Shown: positions 9,182 through 16,400 of the stretch, one piece after another
How the letters are laid out: each line of letters opens with the position of its first letter
How positions within the stretch are numbered: the first letter of the stretch is position 1
DNA from: Nitrosomonadales bacterium
GTDB taxonomy: Bacteria; Pseudomonadota; Gammaproteobacteria; Burkholderiales; SG8-39
Direction: 5' to 3'
Length of the DNA stretch: 41,443 nt
NCBI GenBank assembly: GCA_005240145.1
Contig: SBAS01000041.1
Span: 1-41,443 of the forward strand
Translations under genes and position numbers: made by a program
The notes under the pieces: model-generated
The model's input: only the letters and a program-made list of their open reading frames with translations
The model's database searches: none
Told to the model about the DNA's origin: nothing

Positions 9182-10365
9182 GCTCGAGCACTACTCGCTG
9201 GGGTCCGATCTGGGCGGTGTTCGGCGCCGGCATGATCTGCGGCGCCTACATGACCAAGGTGGCGCCGGCGCTGCCGCTGCAGCGCGCCGAACTCGGCCTG
9301 ACGCTGGTCGAGTCCGGTTTCATCGCCACAACCTTCAACGTCATCGGCGGCCTGTGCGGAGTCTTTGCCGGCACCCTCTCCGACCGCTACGGCCACCGGC
9401 GCCTCGGGCTCGCCGGACTCGCTGTTCTCGCCGCCGCGGGTGCACTTGGCGCCGCCACGGAGAGTTTTGCGCTGCTCCTGTTCACGCGCTTTCTCGAAGG
9501 CGTCGGCTTTCTCATGTTCACCGTCTCGGGTTCGGCGCTGATTGCCTCGGCCGCGGCGAATCCGCGCGAACGCGCGAAGGCATTGGGCCTGTGGGCCGCC
9601 TACATGCCGGCCGGCGGCGGGCTGGCGCTGCTCGCCGCACCGCCCTTGATCACGGCCTGGGGCTGGCGGGGATACTGGCTGGCGCTGGCAATCGCGGCGG
9701 CGGCTTCCTTTCTGCTCGCCGCGCGCTATGCCCCGTCGACCAGACACGGCGGCATCGCCTCCATGCGCCTGATCAGGGAATCCCTCGCGCAGCACGGCAA
9801 CCTCGCGCTCGCGGCGCTGTTCGCGTTCTATGTCTCGCAGTGGTCCTCAGTCATGATCTGGCTGCCGACCTTCCTCATCGACGAGCGCGGCGCCTCCGCC
9901 ACGCTCGCCGCGCTGCTCACGGCGCTGATGGTGCTCGTGAACGCACCAGGCAACCTAGCCGGCGGTTGGCTGCTCGCACACGGCGTGCGCCGCGGTCCGA
10001 TGGTGATCGCTGCCAGCGCCATCATGGCCCTTTGTTCGGCGGGCATGCTGGGACCCTTGCTGCCGGATGCCGCGCGCTACCTGCTTTGCCTTGCGTTTTC
10101 CGCCTGCGCCGGGACGATTCCTGGCGCGATCTTTTCCGGGCTCCCGGTGCACGCCAGGACGCCGCAGCACATCAGCACCGCCAACGGCATGGTGATGCAG
10201 ACCTCCCAGGCCGGGCAGTTCTTCGGCCCGATCGCGCTCGCCTGGCTCGCCTCGCACTACGGCGGCTGGGGCGCGACGTTCTGGGCCATGTTCGCTTTCG
10301 CCGCAGGTGGCGCCCTGTGCGGGCTCGCGCTGGCGCGCATCGAGCGGGATAAAATGGCGCGATGA
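9133..10365 (+). CDS. MFS transporter
   Basis: A major facilitator superfamily transporter of up to 410 residues with about 12 hydrophobic helices. The N-terminal half has the family loop SDRYGHRRLGLAG between helices 2 and 3. The central loop (ARYAPSTRHGGIASMR) is short, as in the CynX/NimT-like group. The start is uncertain: the only in-frame codons are GTG at 9133 (overlapping fumA by 49 bp and lacking a clear ribosome site), GTG at 9217 and ATG at 9232. Recognisable homology begins at about TRWGPIWAVF, before 9217, so 9133 is preferred. The stop overlaps the lyase start (ATGA at 10362-10365). The substrate is unknown; the neighbours suggest a dicarboxylic or hydroxy-acid substrate. Confidence 0.85.
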   Translation: MVEEDRRAENSGHGSISSSTTRWGPIWAVFGAGMICGAYMTKVAPALPLQRAELGLTLVESGFIATTFNVIGGLCGVFAGTLSDRYGHRRLGLAGLAVLAAAGALGAATESFALLLFTRFLEGVGFLMFTVSGSALIASAAANPRERAKALGLWAAYMPAGGGLALLAAPPLITAWGWRGYWLALAIAAAASFLLAARYAPSTRHGGIASMRLIRESLAQHGNLALAALFAFYVSQWSSVMIWLPTFLIDERGASATLAALLTALMVLVNAPGNLAGGWLLAHGVRRGPMVIAASAIMALCSAGMLGPLLPDAARYLLCLAFSACAGTIPGAIFSGLPVHARTPQHISTANGMVMQTSQAGQFFGPIALAWLASHYGGWGATFWAMFAFAAGGALCGLALARIERDKMAR

Positions 10366-11267
10366 GACAAATCCACATCCGTGAAGTCGGCCCGCGCGAC
10401 GGGCTGCAGAACGCCCGCCAGAGGATGCCCAGCGACGCAAAGAAGGCCTGGGTAAGGGCCATCGCCGAAGCCGGCGTGCCGGAAATCGAGGTCGGCTCGT
10501 TCGTGCCGCCCAAATTGATCCCGGCCATGGCGGACACAGCTGACATTGTTTCCTACGCACTGGCGCTGAAGGATCTTCAGGTAGTCGTGCTCGCGCCGAA
10601 CCTCAAGGGTTTCGAGCGCGCGCTAGCCGCAGGCGCCCACAAGGTCACTTTCCCGGTCTCGGCCAGCCGCCAGCACAGCGAGTCGAACGTGCGCATGACG
10701 CCGGACCAGATGGTCGAAGAGGTACGCAAGTGCGCGCAGCGCCCGCACCCGGGCGTCCTGGTCGAAGGAGCCGTGTCCACCGCTTTCGGCTGCACCCTGC
10801 AGGGCAACGTGCCGGAGGACGACGTGGTCCGCATCGCCGCCGCGCTGGCGGAATTCTGCGACCACGTGTCGCTGGCCGACACCGTGGGCTACGCGAATCC
10901 GGCTCAAATAAAAAGAGTTTTTAAAAAAGTAGGAAAAGTAATTGGTAGCAAGCTGAGAACCGCGCACCTGCACAACACGCGCGGCCTCGGCCTCGCCAAC
11001 GCGCTCGCCGCCTACGAGGAAGGCGTGCGCCACTTCGACAGCTCCATGGGCGGCCTGGGCGGCTGCCCGTTCGCGCCCGGCGCGAGCGGCAACGTCATCA
11101 CCGAGGACCTCGTCTTCATGTTCGAAAGCATGGGCATATCGACCGGCATCGATCTGGAACGGCTGATGGAAGCGCGCAAACTGATGGTCGCAGCCATTCC
11201 CGACGAACCCGTGTACGGTCACATGGCGCTGGCGGGCGTTCCCAAGGGGTTTCGTGCTGCCGCCTGA
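10362..11267 (+). CDS. HMG-CoA lyase family enzyme
   Basis: A 301-residue TIM-barrel lyase of the hydroxymethylglutaryl-CoA lyase family, which splits HMG-CoA to acetyl-CoA and acetoacetate. Catalytic features are all in place: GPRDGLQN with Arg12 and Asp13, the metal ligands His202 and His204 in HLHNTRG, and the mobile-loop cysteine Cys235 in GGLGGCPFAPGASGN. Its start overlaps the MFS stop by four bases, and its end overlaps the CoA-transferase by 14. Some relatives may act on related 3-hydroxy-3-methyl acyl-CoAs such as citramalyl-CoA, which would suit this operon, but that is inference. Codons 182-197 form a strikingly AT-rich patch (10905-10950, 11 G/C of 46 bases). Confidence 0.92.
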   Translation: MRQIHIREVGPRDGLQNARQRMPSDAKKAWVRAIAEAGVPEIEVGSFVPPKLIPAMADTADIVSYALALKDLQVVVLAPNLKGFERALAAGAHKVTFPVSASRQHSESNVRMTPDQMVEEVRKCAQRPHPGVLVEGAVSTAFGCTLQGNVPEDDVVRIAAALAEFCDHVSLADTVGYANPAQIKRVFKKVGKVIGSKLRTAHLHNTRGLGLANALAAYEEGVRHFDSSMGGLGGCPFAPGASGNVITEDLVFMFESMGISTGIDLERLMEARKLMVAAIPDEPVYGHMALAGVPKGFRAAA

Positions 11268-12459
11268 GCAGGGAGAGGGGCCCCTGCTTCCCCTCCAGGG
11301 TGTACGAGTCGTAGAGTTCGCGCACATGGTGATGGGCCCGAGTTGCGGCCTGGCGCTTGCCGACCTTGGCGCGGACGTGATCAAGGTCGAACCGCTCGAG
11401 GGCGACAACACGCGCACGCTGCAGGCGGCGGGCGCCGGGTTCTTCCCGGTCTTCAATCGCAACAAGCGCAGCCTCGCCGTGGACCTGAAGAAGCAGAAAG
11501 GTTTTGAAGTTGTCCTGAAGTTGATCTCCAGTGCGGATGTAGTGACGGAAAACTTCAGGCCGGGAGCGCTGGAGAAGCTCGGCTTGGGCTACAAGGATCT
11601 TTGCGCGCGGTACCCGAGGCTGGTCTACTGTTCCCTGAAGGGCTTCCTCGACGGCCCGTACCAGCAGCGCGCGGCGCTCGACGAAGTGGTGCAGATGATG
11701 GGCGGCCTGGCATACATGACCGGGCTGCCCGACCGGCCGCTGCGCGCCGGATCGTCGGTCGTCGACATCATGGGCGGTACCTTCGCCGCTTTGGGCATCG
11801 TCGCCGCGCTGCGCGAGCGCGAAACAACCGGGCGCGGACGGCTCGTGACCAGCGCCCTTTTCGAGAGCACGGCGTACCTGGTCGCGCAGCACATCGCGCA
11901 GTTCGAACTCACCGGCGAAGCACCGCCGCCGATGTCGGTGAAGCGGCCCGCCTGGGGCATCTATGACATTTTCGAAACGGCGGACGCCGACCGGCTCTTC
12001 GTGGGCGTGGTGACCGACACGCAATGGGTGATTTTCTGCCGCGAGTTCGATCTCGCGGACCTGGCGGCCGATGCACGGCTGCGCGTCAACGGCGACCGGG
12101 TCAGGGAAAGGTCCTGGCTGCTGCCGCGCCTCGCCGAAGTGCTGAAGAAATACACCAGGGCCGGCCTGGCGGCGAAATTGGAACGGATCGGCCTGCCATT
12201 TGCGCCGATCTCAAAACCCTGGGACCTGCTCGAAGACCCGCACCTGGTCGCTTCCGGCGGCCTGCTCGAAACCCGCACGCCCGACGGAAAAACCTTCCAC
12301 GCGCCAACGCTGCCGCTCTCGCTCGACGGCAAGCGCCTGCCCAAACGCAGCGATCCGCCGGCCATCGGCGAAGGCGCGCGCGAGCTGCTCGCGGGACTGG
12401 GTTATGACGCCGGGGAGATCGACGCGCTTGCCAAAGAGGGCGTGATCGCCCTCGGCTAG
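11254..12459 (+). CDS. Class III (CaiB/BaiF) CoA-transferase
   Basis: A 401-residue member of the family III CoA-transferases, which move CoA between carboxylic acids through an aspartyl intermediate. LLPLQGVRVVEFAHMVMGPSCGLALADLGADVIKVEP at the N-terminus is the family signature. Asp143 in AALDEVVQMMGG fits the catalytic aspartate, and GTFAALGIVAALRERETTGRG follows as usual. The GTG at 11254 lies inside the end of the lyase gene with AAGGGG at 11244-11249, and homology begins soon after, so this start is reasonable. Placed after a lyase of the HMG-CoA type, it probably makes that enzyme's CoA-ester substrate using succinyl-CoA or acetyl-CoA. The acid could be citramalate, HMG or itaconate. 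Confidence 0.9.
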   Translation: MLPPEQGEGPLLPLQGVRVVEFAHMVMGPSCGLALADLGADVIKVEPLEGDNTRTLQAAGAGFFPVFNRNKRSLAVDLKKQKGFEVVLKLISSADVVTENFRPGALEKLGLGYKDLCARYPRLVYCSLKGFLDGPYQQRAALDEVVQMMGGLAYMTGLPDRPLRAGSSVVDIMGGTFAALGIVAALRERETTGRGRLVTSALFESTAYLVAQHIAQFELTGEAPPPMSVKRPAWGIYDIFETADADRLFVGVVTDTQWVIFCREFDLADLAADARLRVNGDRVRERSWLLPRLAEVLKKYTRAGLAAKLERIGLPFAPISKPWDLLEDPHLVASGGLLETRTPDGKTFHAPTLPLSLDGKRLPKRSDPPAIGEGARELLAGLGYDAGEIDALAKEGVIALG

Positions 12460-12474
12460 AGACTCCCTTTTGCC

Positions 12475-12876
12475 TTACGTCAGCGCGTCGATTCCCGCCT
12501 GCGCGATCTGCTCGTCCTGTGCCGACTGCACACCCGAAACACCCACCCCGCCGATGCAGGTCCCCTCGACCACGATCGGCATGCCGCCCTGTACCGGCAG
12601 GATGCCCGGCATCTTCATCATCGAGGTACGGCCGCTCTTCACGATCTCTTCCCACTTGCCGCTGGAGCGGCGCGAGAAGGCCGCGGTGCGTCCCTTTTCG
12701 ATCGCGATGCCCGCATTGGCTGGCGTGGCGCCGTCCATGCGGGCGAAATGCAGCAGGTGGCCGCCGTCGTCGAGGATCGCGATCGCCACGTTCCAGTTGT
12801 TCCGGCGCGCCTCGGCCTCGGCCGCGGCGTGAATTTTCAGGCAGTCTTCCAGCGTCAGCTCCGGCCGGGTCTTCAT
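12475..12876 (-). CDS. GlcG/HbpS-like protein (DUF336 family)
   Basis: A 133-residue protein of the GlcG/HbpS-like (DUF336) family. Typical segments are AIAILDDGGHLLHFARMDGA (31-50), IAIEKGRTAAFSRRSS (57-72), MPGILPVQGGMPIVVEGTCIGGVGVSG (89-115) and a C-terminal QDEQIAQAG. Family members occur beside glycolate, propionate and aromatic acid genes, and some bind haem or corrinoid; no function is established for this one. There is no signal peptide. Its ATG overlaps the prpE stop (ATGA, 12876-12873), so it is translated with prpE. It ends 15 bp from the convergent CoA-transferase gene. It is the last gene of the long minus-strand run. Confidence 0.9.
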   Translation of the reverse strand: MKTRPELTLEDCLKIHAAAEAEARRNNWNVAIAILDDGGHLLHFARMDGATPANAGIAIEKGRTAAFSRRSSGKWEEIVKSGRTSMMKMPGILPVQGGMPIVVEGTCIGGVGVSGVQSAQDEQIAQAGIDALT

Positions 12877-14750
12877 TTGACGCCTAGGCAGTCCTTGATC
12901 TGTTGCAATGCGCCCGGATCCTCGATCGTGGTCAGGTCGCCGGGATCGCGTCCTTCGGCGAGCGCCGCGATGGAGCGACGCAACGTCTTGCCCGAGCGCG
13001 TCTTGGGCAGCAGCGTGACGAAATGCACCGCCTTCGGCCGTCCGATCGCACCGAGCTGCTTGTCGACCGTGTCCATGACTTCCTGTGAAGTGGTTTTTTT
13101 CGCAACGTCCTTCAATACGGCGAAGGCAAGAGGCAGCTGTCCTTTGAGCTGGTCCGCCACTCCCACGACTGCGCACTCGGCAATGTTGGGGTGCATGTTC
13201 ACCGCTTCTTCGATCTCGCGCGTGCCGAGGCGGTGGCCGGCGACATTGATGACGTCGTCGGTGCGGCCGAGGATGAAGTAGTAGCCATCCTTGTCGCGGA
13301 TGCCCCAGTCGAAGGTCGAGTAGACCATCTTCTTCGAGAAGGTGGAGAAATAAGTCTTCACGAAGCGCTCGTCGTCGCCCCAGATCGTGCTCATGCTGCC
13401 CGGCGGCAACGGTGGTTCGATCGCCACCACCGCTTTCTCGTCGGCCCCTGCTTCGCTCGCGTCCGACTCGCGCAGCAATTTCAGGTCGTAGCCGTAGACG
13501 GGGAACGAGGGACTGCCGTACTTGATCGCGGTTTTCTCGATGCCGTGCATCGCACTCAACACCGGCCAGCCGGTTTCGGTCTGCCAGTAATGGTCGATCA
13601 CCGGTTTGCCCAGGCCTTCGGCGATCCAGGCGTGGGTCGGCTCGTCCAGCGGTTCGCCGGCGAGAAACAGGTGCTTGAGGGACGCGAGGTCGTATTGCTT
13701 CAGGAACGCGGGATCGAATTTCTTCAGCACCCGGATGGCGGTAGGTGCCGAGAACATCACGTTCACCTTGTGGTCCTGCACGATTTTCCACCATACGCCG
13801 GCGTCGGGCCGCATCGGCACGCCTTCGTAGAGGATGGTGGTCATGCCCGCGATCAGCGGCGCATAGATGATGTACGAGTGCCCCACCGCCCAGCCGATGT
13901 CGGAGGTGGTGAAGATGGTTTCGCCGGCACCGGCGCAGTAGATATGCGGCATCGACGCGGCCATCGCCACCGCGTGCCCGCCGACGTCGCGCTGCACGCC
14001 TTTGGGCTTGCCGGTGGTGCCGGACGTGTAGAGGATGTAGGACGGCTCGGAGGATTCGAGCCATACGCAGGAAACCGGTTCTTTTGCGGTCTTTGAATAC
14101 AAATCCTTCCAGTCCACGTCCCGGCCAGATACCAGGGGCATGTTCAGGTCCAGGCCGCGATTGAAGATCAATACCTTGGCGGGAGGGTGTTCCGCCAGCC
14201 GGATGGATTCATCCACCAGCGGCTTGTACGGTATGACCTTCCCCATGCGGCTGCCGCCATCGGCGGTGATCATCAGCTTGGGCTTCGCGTCGTCGATGCG
14301 CGCGGCGAGGCTGGCCGCGGCAAAACCGCCGAACACCACCGAGTGGATCGCGCCCAGCCGCGCACAGGCGAGGATCGCGAACACCGCCTCGGGCATGTTG
14401 GGCATGTAGATGATGACCCGGTCCCCGCGCTCGAGGCCGAGGGACTGCATCATTGCCGCAACGCGATTGACCTCCGCATGCAGTTGCTTGTAGGTATAGG
14501 TTTCGGTTTTTTCAACTTCAGTAGAAATCCACACCAAGGCTTTCTGGTCGCCGCGCTCCTTCAGGTGCCGGTCGACCGCGTTATGGCACAGGTTGGTCTC
14601 GCCGCCGACGAACCACTTCGCGAACGGCGGGCGCGAATAATCCAGCACCCTGGTGAAGGGCTTGTGCCAGTGGATGCGCTTCGCCTCCGCCGCCCAGAAG
14701 CCTTCGCGCTCGAGGATCGAGCGCTTGTGCGTTTCCTTGTACGAACTCAT
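12873..14750 (-). CDS. prpE: Propionate--CoA ligase
   Basis: PrpE activates propionate to propionyl-CoA with ATP. At 625 residues it has the length of known PrpE proteins (about 628). Motifs are YTSGTTGKPKGVQRDVGGHAVA (ATP loop plus the PrpE-type QRD sequence), DHYWQTETGWP (replacing the [10 protein letters not shown] of Acs), GRTDDVINVAGHRLGTREIEE and PKTRSGK with catalytic Lys588. It starts in the overlap with the acuI stop (ATGA, 14750-14747) and ends overlapping the GlcG-like gene. It therefore sits in a coupled trio that produces propionyl-CoA for the methylcitrate enzymes encoded at 32532-38089. Confidence 0.96.
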   Translation of the reverse strand: MSSYKETHKRSILEREGFWAAEAKRIHWHKPFTRVLDYSRPPFAKWFVGGETNLCHNAVDRHLKERGDQKALVWISTEVEKTETYTYKQLHAEVNRVAAMMQSLGLERGDRVIIYMPNMPEAVFAILACARLGAIHSVVFGGFAAASLAARIDDAKPKLMITADGGSRMGKVIPYKPLVDESIRLAEHPPAKVLIFNRGLDLNMPLVSGRDVDWKDLYSKTAKEPVSCVWLESSEPSYILYTSGTTGKPKGVQRDVGGHAVAMAASMPHIYCAGAGETIFTTSDIGWAVGHSYIIYAPLIAGMTTILYEGVPMRPDAGVWWKIVQDHKVNVMFSAPTAIRVLKKFDPAFLKQYDLASLKHLFLAGEPLDEPTHAWIAEGLGKPVIDHYWQTETGWPVLSAMHGIEKTAIKYGSPSFPVYGYDLKLLRESDASEAGADEKAVVAIEPPLPPGSMSTIWGDDERFVKTYFSTFSKKMVYSTFDWGIRDKDGYYFILGRTDDVINVAGHRLGTREIEEAVNMHPNIAECAVVGVADQLKGQLPLAFAVLKDVAKKTTSQEVMDTVDKQLGAIGRPKAVHFVTLLPKTRSGKTLRRSIAALAEGRDPGDLTTIEDPGALQQIKDCLGVK

Positions 14751-15742
14751 GGGTTCAGGTCGACGACAACTCTGCCGACGACTTTGGCGTTGATGAAATC
14801 GTCGAACACCTTCGGCAGGTCGCTGAAAGGGATGGTTTTCGCCATTTCCTTCAGGCCGGCAGGCTTCATGTCGCCGGCGAGGCGCGCCCAGACCTTGCGC
14901 TCGAGCTCGGGGCTGGGCGCATCGGTGGAGTTGATGCCGAGCAGGCTCACGCCGCGCAGGATGAACGGCATCACCGTGGTATTCAGGCCAAAGCCGGCCG
15001 CCAGACCGATCGAGGCGATCACGCCGTTGAACTTCATGCTGCTCGCCATCCAGGCGAGGACCTCGCCGCCCAGGTTGTCGATCGCGCCCTGCCAGGTGGC
15101 CTTATCGAGCGGTTTGATTTTCGTGAGATCCAATTCTTTCCTGAATTTCACCTCCCGGGCGCCCAGTTTCTTCAACCATTCGGCTTCGTTCTCTTTTCCC
15201 GTCAAGGCGACCACTTCGTAACCCAGCTTCGCCAGAGCCGCAATGGCGATCGAACCGACCCCGCCGGTGGCGCCGTCAACGATCACGGGCCCGCCGCCCG
15301 GGTGGAGGCCGTTGCGTTCCATCTTCTCGATCGCCAGGCCGGCGGTGTAGCCGGCGGTGCCGAAGGCCATCGCTTCCCACAGCGACAGGTCGCGCGGCAG
15401 CTTCACCGCCCAGTTGGCCGGAATGCGCGCGTATTCGGCGTAGCCGCCGTGGTGCTTGACGCCGAGTTCATGCCCCACCGCGAGCACCGCATCGCCCTTG
15501 GCGAAGCGCGGGTCGCCCGAGGAGACCACCGTGCCCGAGAGATCTATGCCGCCGATGCAGACCGGCCGCAGCAGGATGCGGCCCTTGCCCGTCGCGGCGA
15601 GCGCGTCCTTGTAGTTGACGTCCGAATACGCCACGCGCACCACGAGCTCGCCCGGATCGAGGTCCTCGAGCGAGCACTCGACGAACTCTGCCTTGATCTT
15701 CCTGTCGACTTCGCTGAGCCGGTACGCCTTGAACTTATCCAT
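14747..15742 (-). CDS. acuI: Acrylyl-CoA reductase (NADPH), AcuI/YhdH family
   Basis: A 331-residue zinc-free medium-chain dehydrogenase of the YhdH/AcuI group, which reduces toxic acrylyl-CoA to propionyl-CoA with NADPH. Seen are the N-terminal GELVVRVAYSDVNYKDALAATGKG, VCIGGIDLSGTV, the nucleotide motif DGATGGVGS (156-164) and GTAGYTAGLAIEKME. The catalytic zinc cysteines of alcohol dehydrogenases are absent, as in this family. The ATG at 15742 has GAGGAAGG just upstream; the open frame continues far beyond it without homology. The stop overlaps the prpE start. Its pairing with prpE supports acrylyl-CoA/propionyl-CoA metabolism rather than a general quinone reductase role. It lies 28 bp after the exonuclease gene, the largest gap in this run. 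Confidence 0.92.
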   Translation of the reverse strand: MDKFKAYRLSEVDRKIKAEFVECSLEDLDPGELVVRVAYSDVNYKDALAATGKGRILLRPVCIGGIDLSGTVVSSGDPRFAKGDAVLAVGHELGVKHHGGYAEYARIPANWAVKLPRDLSLWEAMAFGTAGYTAGLAIEKMERNGLHPGGGPVIVDGATGGVGSIAIAALAKLGYEVVALTGKENEAEWLKKLGAREVKFRKELDLTKIKPLDKATWQGAIDNLGGEVLAWMASSMKFNGVIASIGLAAGFGLNTTVMPFILRGVSLLGINSTDAPSPELERKVWARLAGDMKPAGLKEMAKTIPFSDLPKVFDDFINAKVVGRVVVDLNP

Positions 15743-15770
15743 CGAGCCTTCCTCGGGTCGGGCGGCCATT

Positions 15771-16400
15771 CTAGCCAAGCCAGCGGCGGTTGCGCTGCGC
15801 AGCGTACAGCTCACCCGCTGTCGCGAGTCCCTGGCGCTCCGCTTCGACCAGCAGGACGAGCAACAGCTGCGCCGTGGCGTAGGCGTCGGCCAGGGCGTCG
15901 TGCCGCGCCGGGTGCCAGATGCCGAACCCCGCCAGCCACTCGTCCAGCGACTTGCACTCCCGCGCGCGCGCCGGGTAGAGCGCGGGCGCGAGCTGCGCCA
16001 GGTCCAGCCAGCGCGCCTTCCAGCCAGGCAGCGCGCGGGCGAGGAGCGCGCGATCGAAATCGGCGTGGAACGCGGCCGGCGCGCTGCCGGCGACGTATCG
16101 GTCGAACTCGCCGAGTGCCTCGGCCGGCTCGCGCCCGGCAAGTTGCGCGTCGGCGCCGATGCCGTGCACCAGGATGTTGCCCCCCTCGCTCGGGCGCTCC
16201 TGGCGCAGCACGGCGTTGAAGACATCGGCCAGGTCGATGCGCCCTTCCCTTACCGCGACTGCACCGATGGAGAGGAGGTGGTCGCGGGCCGGGTCGAGCC
16301 CGCTCGATTCGCAATCGACCACGACCCAGCGCAGGGAACGCAAGGGCGCGCCGGCGTCTCCCTCTTTCAGTCCCAGCAGCCGCGCCAGCGCGTCGATCAC
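15771..16400 (-). CDS. DnaQ-like 3'-5' exonuclease (DEDDh)
   Basis: A 209-residue exonuclease of the DnaQ/RNase T superfamily. The four acidic residues of the DEDDh site are visible: VVDCESSGLD (Asp29, Glu31) near the N-terminus, FHADFDRALL (Asp114) in the middle, and HDALADAYAT (His167, Asp172) near the end. The usual Thr after the first DxE is Ser. GTG at 16400 starts inside the stop of the DUF294 gene (GTGA overlap), so the two are coupled. Pairs of a cNMP/CBS/DUF294 protein and a DnaQ-like exonuclease are common in this lineage, often beside acs or the DUF4212 symporter. The substrate is unknown. Confidence 0.88.
   Translation of the reverse strand: MIDALARLLGLKEGDAGAPLRSLRWVVVDCESSGLDPARDHLLSIGAVAVREGRIDLADVFNAVLRQERPSEGGNILVHGIGADAQLAGREPAEALGEFDRYVAGSAPAAFHADFDRALLARALPGWKARWLDLAQLAPALYPARARECKSLDEWLAGFGIWHPARHDALADAYATAQLLLVLLVEAERQGLATAGELYAAQRNRRWLG

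Noticed and set aside
12877-14064. Open frame extending the GlcG-like gene far upstream through prpE
   Set aside because: Only the last 133 codons resemble a protein family; the rest is an out-of-frame shadow of prpE. The ATG at 12876 overlaps the prpE stop and is the natural start.
15743-16225. Upstream extension of the acuI frame
   Set aside because: Arg/Ser/Ala-rich shadow of the exonuclease gene; the ATG at 15742 has a good ribosome site and begins the family sequence.
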